Shown piece after piece: positions 1 through 6,529 of a stretch of 10,959 nt of DNA. The notes under the pieces are model-generated. The model was not told the DNA's origin. It did no database searches and saw nothing but the letters and a program-made list of their open reading frames with translations. The DNA lies in NCBI GenBank assembly GCA_002435785.1, contig DIUC01000037.1, forward strand, positions 1 to 10,959, written 5' to 3'. A program made the position numbers and the translations under genes. Position 1 is the first letter of the stretch. Each line of letters opens with the position of its first letter. Source of the stretch: Saprospiraceae bacterium UBA6168. GTDB lineage: Bacteria; Bacteroidota; Bacteroidia; Chitinophagales; Saprospiraceae.

Positions 1-28
1 CTTAATTGGCTAAAGTCGAGTTTAGGTT

Positions 29-145
29 TTAGTTCAAAGCCGGGGAGGATGTTTCGCCTGTAAAGTTGTTGTGGAAGCCGTTAATTTCTTCGTTCGTCCC
101 ATTAGCCCGATAAATCCAGGCCCCATCTTTAAAAATTGAAATCAT
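29..145 (-). CDS. doubtful small ORF, 38 residues
   Basis: An ATG at 145-143 on the minus strand opens a 38-codon frame ending in TAA at 31-29. A purine-rich GGAG/GAGGG stretch lies shortly upstream of the ATG. The product begins MISIFKDGAWIYRANGT and matches no family I recognise; it has no signal peptide or membrane segment. Its 3' end coincides with a short AAAGCCGGGGAGG block that has a similar copy after the MoxR gene (7653-7664), so the end of the frame may simply be reading into intergenic repeat DNA. It could be a small real gene, the remnant of a longer one, or chance. Confidence 0.2.
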   Translation of the reverse strand: MISIFKDGAWIYRANGTNEEINGFHNNFTGETSSPALN

Positions 146-303
146 AAAACACCCTCACTCCACTTTTTATTGTGGGTCGGATATTACGAAACAAGCAATT
201 ATTTGAAACTATTTTGATTACACTATTTGAAAATAATGCACTTTTTTTGAAAATAAATTACCAAAAAAATGACTTTCTGCCAATTTTGCCCACCTTTGCC
301 ACG

Positions 304-311
304 TAGGTTTG
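304..311 (+). promoter_or_regulatory. candidate -7 promoter box for the LRR1 gene
   Basis: TAGGTTTG matches the Bacteroidota -7 consensus TAnnTTTG exactly. Transcription would start near 318, leaving a leader of about 27 bases before the ATG at 345. The partner TTTG element is weak: the nearest TTTG (285-288) is only 15 bases upstream, shorter than usual. The surrounding 180-300 stretch is strongly AT-rich, as expected of a promoter region. Confidence 0.3.
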
Positions 312-344
312 CACCTTGAATTATTTCTACCAAAACCCTTTCTC

Positions 345-3300
345 ATGCAATACCAATCCATGCCGCCAGCCGAGGGCCTCACCGAAATCGGCGACCTACG
401 CCAAGCCAAAAACTGCACAGCCCCCAACGTCCGCTTCGTGCTCCAGCAGCGGAAACTCACTGGCCTACCAAAGGGCATCGAGCACATCGCACATATACCA
501 AGGGTGGAACTGGACCTCAGCTACAACCGGACCATGAACCACGAGGAGCTTTTTCATGGCCTGGGCCCTTTCAAAAACATACGGGGACTGGGCCTCATCA
601 AGAACGAAATGGGCACGCTGCCCCTGTCCATCGGGCTGCTGGAAAACCTGGAAGTGCTGGAGCTTTGGAGTAATGAACTGAAATCGCTGCCCACCACCTT
701 CCAGCACCTGACGCAACTCGAATACCTAAACCTCCGCAACAACAGCCTGACCGAAATCCCCGACTATTTCGCCGGGTTCAGAAACCTCAAATCGCTGAAC
801 CTCCAGTTCAACAAAATCAAGCAACTGCCGGACTTCCTCTTCGGTCTGGAACACCTCGAATACCTCAACATCGCCACCTGTGGCCTATCGGAAATACCCG
901 CCACCATTGGGAAACTGGTGAACCTGAAAACGCTCGTCATTTCCAAAAACAACCTGAAAAAACTGCCCGAAGCCATCAAGGATTTGAAGAAATTGGAGGC
1001 ACTGGCCTTCGATGGCTGCGACCAACTGGACTTGGAACAACTCTTTGAACTGATGGCGGAACTGCCCGCCGTGCAGTCGCTCGACCTCTCCAAGTACGAC
1101 CTGAAATCGCTTCCCAAGTCCATCGGCAAAATGCAGCAACTGCGCAAAATCAACCTGCGGGAAAACAAGCTGCAAACCCTGCCGGACAGTTTTGCTGACC
1201 TGCAATTAGAGGAACTGCATATCGACAACAACCCGTGGAAAATGGAGCAACTGTTCCCCGTGCTAGCACGGGTGCCGGTTTACAAGAAAATGTACAGCGG
1301 CTCTTTCCCCGAAATGCTACAAGAAAAGCCGATAGACCTGCCTGCGTCCATCGGGCAGTTCCGGCATTTGGAGGAAATGCACCTCAGCGGAAAAAACCTG
1401 AAAAGCATCCCGGCCACCATCGGTCAATTGGGCAACTTGAAATCGCTGACGCTGTGCGGCCCCAACGTGGAGGCATTGCCCGAAACCATCGGCGACATGG
1501 CGGGATTGGAGAGCCTGACGATTTACGATTGCCCGAAACTGACCGCCGTGCCCGACAGCTTGTACGACCTTCCCAAGTTGAAACGGTTGGGCTTTTACAA
1601 AAACGGCTGCCAACTCGATTTTGAAAAACTGAAACTGCTGCAAGTCTTGGAGCAAGTGACGGTGGCCGAACCCACGGATGAGGTTTTCAGGCAATTAAAG
1701 CCGCTCGGCGAGTTAAAAGAAATAACGTTCTTGCACCGGGTTGCATTAGAGCGCTTCCCAGATAGCTTCTACGATTTGGATGGTTTGGAAATCCTGCGCA
1801 TCCCGTTCCAGAACTTTGACGGTCGGCATTTCATCCAACACCTGCCCCGCCTGAAAAACCTGCGGGAACTTCACTTTCATCCCGGCCCTGATATTGATTT
1901 CGAGGAAATGGTGAACTGCGCAACCCAATTGCCGAAGCTCAAGATTTTGAATACGTTCACCAACAAGCCCATTCCCGCCAGCCTGCTCAAACTGGCCCAT
2001 TTGGAAAAATTGCAGATGATTATCACTGGCCCACTGACTTTCCAACAGTTCATGCCAAAGGAGTTTGCCTTTTTCCCGTCCGGCGTCCTTCACTGCGACC
2101 GCTTTGTCAAATCGCTCCTGCGTTTCGATGAACTGAAGGCCATGCTGACGGAGAAAATCGGGCAGGAGCATCCCAATTTCCTACCCTTGCTCTCCTTGCT
2201 CCAAAGGGATTTTGCCGCTGCGCAAAGCCAGGTAGAAAACTCCTTCGACCAGCATGGCAAGCTCAATGGCGCCTGTGTTTTCATCATGGCCAAGCCGAGC
2301 ACTGGCACGCTGAAAGCATTGCAGGAAAACCTCAAGGCGAGGGGAGCCACCGTTGCCAAAACATTGGACAAAAAAGTGACGCACCTCTTCCTCACACCCA
2401 ATATCAGCGACGAAGACCTGCCACTCCTGGCCGGCGACTACCGGTATATCTTGGAAGACCACCTCAAGGAAAGGGAAATCGCCGAGGACACGCCCTACCT
2501 CATGGAAGCGGCCAACACCGAACTGGTGGAACAAGTGACCAACCTGCTGAAATCGGAGCAAGATGACCAGACTTCGTTGCTCCTCGAACTCATCGAGGGC
2601 GGCGGCGCTACGCAAAAAATCATGAGCTACCTGGGCGCTATCCACCTCTTCCACAAGGACGCCGAGGTGCGCAAAAAAGCGAGGAACCTGTTCCGAAAAT
2701 ATGCCAGTTCCGCCTTGCAGGAGCATGTGAAAAAGCATTGGAAAGACAGCCTACGGGACAAAGACTTGTACCATTTCAAACCATTGCTCAAACACGCCGA
2801 ATGGGACGGCGGCGCTTTTCTCCATGCTTGGAAAATGCTGCATTGGCACAAGATGCCCGTCATGGACAAGGCCAATGATTACAATTTGCAACGGTTCTGG
2901 AGCATTAACCTGAACGAGCTGCCAGCCAGCGTTGTCACGCCCGCTTTTTTGGATTTTGAGAATATACATGGCCTCGCTGGGCAGCCAGTCGGCGAACTGG
3001 ACTGGGAACTTCTGGAAGAAATCGTCATAAAGAAAAACGTCGGTGATTTCAACATACACGCTTTCCTACCAACGATGCCTGTCAGGATATTGACCTCGCC
3101 CTCGCTGCGCAAATTCAGTGCTGGAAATTATCAAAAAGTCTCAGATTTTGATTTCTCCCAAATACCTGCCCCCAACCCCAGCCTGACCGAACTGAGGCTG
3201 TCGTTCTGCCGCATCACCAACGCTCGGCAGTTCGACAAATTCCCCAACCTGGAGCAGTTGCAATTGCTCAACTGCACTATTGACGAGGTGGAGGGCATCG

Positions 3301-4106
3301 CCAGCCTCTCCCGGCTCAAAAACCTGAGCATTGGCAACACCGAAGTGCCCGTTTTCGGCAGTATTTTCGAGCGTTTGACAGACATGGAGGACTTGTCGCT
3401 CACCCAGAACAACCTGCAACAACTGGACTTGAATTTTTCAAGATTTAAGCAGCTAAAACGGGTACATATTGGGGGCAATTTGCTGACCTCCCTGCCCGAC
3501 ACCTTTCTTGGCTGCCGCAACCTCGAAACCATCACCCTCAACGGAAACCAATTGGAATCGCTGCCAATATCGCTTTTCATGCTCTACCCGAACGACCCTT
3601 ACCCCAAGCTGAAAATCCATGCGCAGAAGAACCGAATCCGACGGCTTGACCTCCCGCAGGAGGAAAAACAGGAAGGAGGTTTTTTACGAAAAATCTTTAC
3701 CGTCCCGAACAAAAACAGCGATGGAAGCTGGGGCCGCATCGAAACACTGGAACTACAAGAAAACCAGCTCACCGAAATCCCCGAACTGATTTTCCAACCC
3801 CAGCAAATCAACATGGTAAAATTGGCGGGCAACCCCATCGCCACCATCCCGACCGACAAGCCCTGGGATGGCCGCATCCAACGAATTGATATTTCTTCCG
3901 GCGAGGCTTTCACCGAGGTGCCAGCAGCTATTTTTGGAATGAAAACCCATTTTCAAATTTCGGTTTACCGGGAAGACACCCGCCTGCCCGACCCAGCTGG
4001 ATTGCCTTTGTTTGAGAATGTCCGATTGGGAGCAGCTTACCATGCCAGCGCTGAATTGAAGCAGCGTGTAGCGGGGATTATGGCTAAAAACACCGCAGTG
4101 CAGTAG
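345..4106 (+). CDS. large LRR / BRCT-like / HEAT-like protein (LRR1)
   Basis: A 1253-residue, probably cytoplasmic protein; no signal peptide or membrane segment is seen. Residues about 52-560 form LRRs of roughly 23 residues of the LxxLxxLxLxxNxLxxLP type, e.g. LEYLNLRNNSLTEIP. Residues about 640-710 resemble a divergent BRCT domain: LNGACVFIM, a GATVAKTLDKKVTHLFL stretch, then YILEDHLKE. Residues about 726-806 are a HEAT-like helical segment with IEGGGA at 750-755. A second LRR block covers about 944-1215. The same order recurs in LRR2 (7704-10376), so the two are paralogues. Such repeats bind proteins or nucleic acids; with a MoxR ATPase and VWA peptidase downstream, I infer a recognition or scaffold role. 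The frame also opens with TTG at 309, but that codon lies inside a promoter-like box; ATG 345 (or 360) is preferred. No clear Shine-Dalgarno. No enzymatic motif seen. Confidence 0.88.
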   Translation: MQYQSMPPAEGLTEIGDLRQAKNCTAPNVRFVLQQRKLTGLPKGIEHIAHIPRVELDLSYNRTMNHEELFHGLGPFKNIRGLGLIKNEMGTLPLSIGLLENLEVLELWSNELKSLPTTFQHLTQLEYLNLRNNSLTEIPDYFAGFRNLKSLNLQFNKIKQLPDFLFGLEHLEYLNIATCGLSEIPATIGKLVNLKTLVISKNNLKKLPEAIKDLKKLEALAFDGCDQLDLEQLFELMAELPAVQSLDLSKYDLKSLPKSIGKMQQLRKINLRENKLQTLPDSFADLQLEELHIDNNPWKMEQLFPVLARVPVYKKMYSGSFPEMLQEKPIDLPASIGQFRHLEEMHLSGKNLKSIPATIGQLGNLKSLTLCGPNVEALPETIGDMAGLESLTIYDCPKLTAVPDSLYDLPKLKRLGFYKNGCQLDFEKLKLLQVLEQVTVAEPTDEVFRQLKPLGELKEITFLHRVALERFPDSFYDLDGLEILRIPFQNFDGRHFIQHLPRLKNLRELHFHPGPDIDFEEMVNCATQLPKLKILNTFTNKPIPASLLKLAHLEKLQMIITGPLTFQQFMPKEFAFFPSGVLHCDRFVKSLLRFDELKAMLTEKIGQEHPNFLPLLSLLQRDFAAAQSQVENSFDQHGKLNGACVFIMAKPSTGTLKALQENLKARGATVAKTLDKKVTHLFLTPNISDEDLPLLAGDYRYILEDHLKEREIAEDTPYLMEAANTELVEQVTNLLKSEQDDQTSLLLELIEGGGATQKIMSYLGAIHLFHKDAEVRKKARNLFRKYASSALQEHVKKHWKDSLRDKDLYHFKPLLKHAEWDGGAFLHAWKMLHWHKMPVMDKANDYNLQRFWSINLNELPASVVTPAFLDFENIHGLAGQPVGELDWELLEEIVIKKNVGDFNIHAFLPTMPVRILTSPSLRKFSAGNYQKVSDFDFSQIPAPNPSLTELRLSFCRITNARQFDKFPNLEQLQLLNCTIDEVEGIASLSRLKNLSIGNTEVPVFGSIFERLTDMEDLSLTQNNLQQLDLNFSRFKQLKRVHIGGNLLTSLPDTFLGCRNLETITLNGNQLESLPISLFMLYPNDPYPKLKIHAQKNRIRRLDLPQEEKQEGGFLRKIFTVPNKNSDGSWGRIETLELQENQLTEIPELIFQPQQINMVKLAGNPIATIPTDKPWDGRIQRIDISSGEAFTEVPAAIFGMKTHFQISVYREDTRLPDPAGLPLFENVRLGAAYHASAELKQRVAGIMAKNTAVQ

Positions 4107-4108
4107 CC

Positions 4109-4236
4109 GTACCGCCGAACCCCAGTTCGGCGTGTGGAACGTAACGCCGAACCCCAGTTCGGCGTGGTATTATATTGAACGTGTAATGTAATTTTGCTTG
4201 ATATTTCGACCCCGCCGAACTGGGGTTCGGCGGTAC
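4109..4236 (+). repeat. left REP triad (3 palindromes)
   Basis: Three copies of an imperfect palindrome with core CGCCGAACCCCAGTTCGGCG (8-bp stem, 4-base loop). Cores lie at 4113-4132 (+), 4145-4164 (+) and 4213-4232 (inverted; loop reads TGGG). Each hairpin is preceded by a tetranucleotide on its own strand: GTAC for copies 1 and 3, GTAA for copy 2. A tetranucleotide beside a GC-rich hairpin is the known layout of RAYT-recognised REPs (GTAG or GTGG in gammaproteobacteria). The triad begins 2 bases after the LRR1 stop codon, so hairpins form at the very end of that transcript. Confidence 0.9.
4189..4196 (+). promoter_or_regulatory. candidate -7 box for the RAYT gene
   Basis: TAATTTTG is an exact TAnnTTTG match in the AT-rich spacer between palindromes 2 and 3 of the left triad. 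It could give the transposase its own promoter with a start near 4203, placing palindrome 3 in the leader, where it might limit translation. No TTTG partner at the usual distance is seen, so support is limited. Confidence 0.3.
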
Positions 4237-4261
4237 GAAACGCAGCAAAAAACAACATGCC

Positions 4262-4957
4262 ATGAAAAACTTTTTCTACCAAGCCAATCTACCGCATTGG
4301 CAGCCACCAGAAGGCACTTTTTTCATTACATATCGCCTGTATGGCTCCGTTCCAAAACCTGTGATTGAAGAAATCAAAGCATCTTATATGGCAGCATTGG
4401 AAAAAACGGAAAAAGAACATGCAGAAGACTTCCTGAAAGTTGCAGATAACATGACCCCTGAGATGAAAACAAAATTGGCTGACATATTGGAACAGAAGCG
4501 CTATCTTGAACATAAGCGCTATTTCAAAAAATTCGACGATTTTTTGGACAGCCGCCAACTGAATGAACCGCATTGGCTTAAACAACCCGATATCGCTCGA
4601 TTCGAGTTGGAAAACATCAAGCATTATGCAGAACGGTACTTCGAACTGTACGCCTGTTGCATCATGTCGAACCATGTACACTTACTGATAAAAATGAAAC
4701 CCGGCGCACCCATTCTTTGGAAGGTGCTGCAAGACATGAAAAAATACTCAGGTAGGCAAATCAATAAAAAGTTGGGGCGAAAGGGAAAATTCTGGGAAGA
4801 TGAAAGCTATGACCACCTTGTTCGGCCTGGTGAGTTTGACCGCATTTATTGGTACATCCTGAACAATCCAGTAAAAGCCAAACTGGTAAAAGAGTGGCAG
4901 GAATATCCATTTTTGTACTGTTATGCCGACGTACCGCCGAACCCCAGTTCGGCGTAG
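4262..4957 (+). CDS. REP-associated tyrosine transposase (RAYT, Y1/HUH family)
   Basis: A 231-residue single-strand DNA endonuclease of the IS200-like Y1 transposase superfamily; RAYTs cut and join at REP palindromes. The N-terminal NLPHWQPPEGTFFITYRLYG is typical of the family. The HUH metal-binding motif is at residues 138-140 (SNHVHLL). The likely catalytic tyrosine is Y198 in YWYILNNPVKAKLV. Residues about 35-115 form a charged helical insert, as in longer family members. Unusually, the last seven residues (PPNPSSA) and the TAG stop are encoded by the first palindrome of the right triad, so the C-terminus is made from REP DNA. All key residues are present, so it may be active. Start chosen at ATG 4262, the natural family start. 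Lies between LRR1 and the VWA gene, same strand. Confidence 0.92.
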   Translation: MKNFFYQANLPHWQPPEGTFFITYRLYGSVPKPVIEEIKASYMAALEKTEKEHAEDFLKVADNMTPEMKTKLADILEQKRYLEHKRYFKKFDDFLDSRQLNEPHWLKQPDIARFELENIKHYAERYFELYACCIMSNHVHLLIKMKPGAPILWKVLQDMKKYSGRQINKKLGRKGKFWEDESYDHLVRPGEFDRIYWYILNNPVKAKLVKEWQEYPFLYCYADVPPNPSSA

Positions 4958-5041
4958 TGCATGGCGTGCGTAACGTAACGCCGAACCCCAGTTCGGCGTG
5001 GGGTGACAAACAACCTCCGCCGAACTGGGGTTCGGCGGTAC
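4931..5041 (+). repeat. right REP triad (3 palindromes)
   Basis: Three further copies of the left triad's palindrome, in the same order and orientation: cores at 4935-4954 (+), 4979-4998 (+) and 5018-5037 (inverted). The tetranucleotides repeat the left pattern: GTAC, GTAA, GTAC. The 20-base core is identical in all six copies, while the spacers differ in length and sequence. Copy 1 of this triad overlaps the end of the RAYT gene and supplies its stop codon. Copy 3 ends 10 bases before the ATG of the VWA gene, so its hairpin could affect translation start there. Confidence 0.9.
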
Positions 5042-5051
5042 AACATACACC

Positions 5052-6275
5052 ATGCAGCACGACCGCATACTCGAAGAAGTTACCCGTACCAGCATCAAGA
5101 TACTGCTGAAAGAGCCTTTCTATGCCCATATCTTCTCGTGCCTCAGCAAAGAAGTGACGGGGCCGGAGAGCGAGGTAAAAACAATGGCAGTCGGGCTGGC
5201 CGGCCTGAATCACGTCGTGTATGTAAATGAGCGGTTTTGGGATGAAATTTTGACCCATCCCGACCACCGATACGGCGTGGTGAAGCACGAAATCCTGCAC
5301 ATCGTCTTCAAGCACACCCTGGTCAGGGAACCCTCCAAAGACCGCCACCTGATGAACATCGCCATGGACCTGGCGGTGAACCAGCACATCCTGCGGGAGC
5401 AACTGCCAGCGGGGGCGCTGCTGCTGGAAACCTTCCCCGAACTGCACCTGCAAAAGGAACAGACTTGGCCATATTATTATGAAAAACTGAAAACGCTCCA
5501 ACAGGAAATGGAAGGGCGGTTCAAGGGCACAGCATCCGCTGCCAACCTTGCTGCCATCCAGAAAGACTCCCACGGCCTCGACCGCCACGCACTTTGGGAA
5601 ATTGTGGAGACGCTATCGGAAACCAACCTCAGTATATGCGACAGCATCATTGACAACCTGCTGATATTGGCGCACCAGAAAACGCCCCAGAACGCGTGGG
5701 GCAACATCCCCGGCAATATCAGGGAACTGCTGGACAAGCTCCTCATCCGCCCCGAACCGCTGGTGGACTGGCGGCGGGTCGTCAAACTGTTTTCTGAAAG
5801 CAGCTCGAAAACCAAGGTGAAAAACACCATGAAACGCCCCTCCAAACGCTTCGGCACCGTGCCGGGCATCAAAATCAAGAAGCTGAAAAAACTCCTCATC
5901 GCCGTGGACACTTCCGGCAGCGTCGAGAAGCAGGACTTGGAGGATTTTTTTGGTGAAATATACCACCTCTGGCGGCAAGGCGCCGAGGTAAAGGTCGTGG
6001 AATGCGACACGGTCATCCAACGGGAATACGATTACCGAGGCAAGACACCATCATTCGTCCTCGGACGTGGCGGCACCGATTTCAATGAGCCTATCCGCTT
6101 CGCAAACAGGGTCTTTCAGCCCGATGGGCTTATTTATTTCACCGATGGATTTGCCCGACAGCCCGAAACGACGCCACGCTGCCCATTGCTTTGGGTCATC
6201 ACGAAAGACGGCCTATCCCCCGACAGCGACGAGTTCAAAATGCTGCCCGGTAGGAAGGCGAAACTGGTCGGTTGA
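5052..6275 (+). CDS. putative metallopeptidase with C-terminal VWA-like domain
   Basis: A 407-residue cytoplasmic protein built like the family pairing an N-terminal putative metallopeptidase domain with a C-terminal VWA-like (DUF2201-type) domain. HEILH at residues 79-83, extending to H88 (HExxHxxxxH), is the zinc-site signature, followed by the conserved-looking NIAMDLAVNQHI. The VWA-like part starts near residue 280: DTSGS at 286-290, GGTDF with T342, and YFTDG with D365 supply MIDAS metal-binding positions. All key residues appear intact, so both peptidase activity and metal-dependent binding are plausible. VWA proteins of this kind commonly pair with MoxR AAA+ ATPases, and one follows at 6530. 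The ATG lies 10 bases after a REP palindrome, with no Shine-Dalgarno. Substrate unknown. Confidence 0.9.
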   Translation: MQHDRILEEVTRTSIKILLKEPFYAHIFSCLSKEVTGPESEVKTMAVGLAGLNHVVYVNERFWDEILTHPDHRYGVVKHEILHIVFKHTLVREPSKDRHLMNIAMDLAVNQHILREQLPAGALLLETFPELHLQKEQTWPYYYEKLKTLQQEMEGRFKGTASAANLAAIQKDSHGLDRHALWEIVETLSETNLSICDSIIDNLLILAHQKTPQNAWGNIPGNIRELLDKLLIRPEPLVDWRRVVKLFSESSSKTKVKNTMKRPSKRFGTVPGIKIKKLKKLLIAVDTSGSVEKQDLEDFFGEIYHLWRQGAEVKVVECDTVIQREYDYRGKTPSFVLGRGGTDFNEPIRFANRVFQPDGLIYFTDGFARQPETTPRCPLLWVITKDGLSPDSDEFKMLPGRKAKLVG

Positions 6276-6330
6276 TTTGAAGTTGATAAAAAGTTGATAG
6301 GAGGGTTATAAGGGTTTATTGCCCACCTAC

Positions 6331-6520
6331 ATCAGCCTTTTATCAGCCTTTCAAGTAGCAATCAAAAACTATTTGACATTTTTCGTCCCGCAGATTTCAC
6401 AGATTTACGCAGATAGACAAGGCCACATCTGCGTAAACCTGTGAAATCTGCGGGCGAGAGATTAAGTGTCGTTTAAATCTGCTGGACTACTTATCAACCT
6501 CATCAACCCAAATATCAACC
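6331..6520 (+). repeat. five ATCARCC heptamers before the MoxR gene
   Basis: ATCAGCC occurs at 6331-6337 and 6342-6348, and ATCAACC at 6493-6499, 6502-6508 and 6514-6520. Spacings within groups are 9-12 bases, close to one helical turn. Two GTTGAT units just after the VWA stop (about 6281-6298) read as partial complements. The last heptamer lies 10 bases before the MoxR ATG. They could be operator sites or low-complexity drift; I see no regulator gene to pair with them. Confidence 0.3.
6387..6454. repeat. 28-bp inverted repeat (REP-like palindrome)
   Basis: Arms at 6387-6414 and 6427-6454 are reverse complements at 27 of 28 positions, around a 12-base loop. The left arm begins CCCGCAGATTTCACAG. 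The sequence is unrelated to the RAYT palindromes at 4109-5041. Elements of this CGCAGATTTCACAGATT type are, to my recollection, dispersed in many bacterial genomes, so this is probably one copy of a genome-wide palindromic repeat. It sits between the VWA and MoxR genes, where the transcript would fold into a long hairpin. No T-run follows, so a standard terminator is unlikely. Confidence 0.85.
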
Positions 6521-6529
6521 TTTAAAAAT

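Larger units (their letters stand above)
4109..5041 (+). mobile_element. RAYT unit flanked by two REP triads
   Basis: The block between the LRR1 stop and the VWA gene start is a transposase gene framed on each side by three copies of one palindrome. Each triad has two copies in + orientation followed by one inverted copy. This is the layout of REP/BIME elements with their REP-associated tyrosine transposase. The block is visibly more AT-rich inside the gene than its neighbours, consistent with later arrival in the operon. Both outer edges carry the tetranucleotide GTAC next to the hairpin. Exact insertion borders cannot be set without an empty-site relative. Confidence 0.7.

Noticed and set aside
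309..344. TTG start giving a 1265-residue LRR1
   Set aside because: The TTG overlaps an exact TAnnTTTG box, and an ATG follows 12 codons later with no lost domain.
1235..1624. 129-residue + strand frame inside LRR1
   Set aside because: Out-of-frame shadow rich in Arg/Pro/Gly from GC-rich codons, fully contained in the LRR1 gene.
2181..2738. 185-residue minus-strand frame across LRR1
   Set aside because: Antisense shadow of the BRCT-like/HEAT-like coding region; the + strand frame has clear repeat structure and a paralogue.
4109..5041. CRISPR array
   Set aside because: Six repeats occur, but with mixed orientation, unequal spacers and a transposase gene between them; this is a REP/RAYT layout.
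4761..5588. 275-residue minus-strand frame across the RAYT end, right triad and VWA start
   Set aside because: It overlaps two well-supported genes and gets its middle part from palindromes; no domain is seen.
6387..6454. Rho-independent terminator between the VWA and MoxR genes
   Set aside because: The hairpin is far longer than typical terminators and is followed by CGAGAG rather than a T-run.
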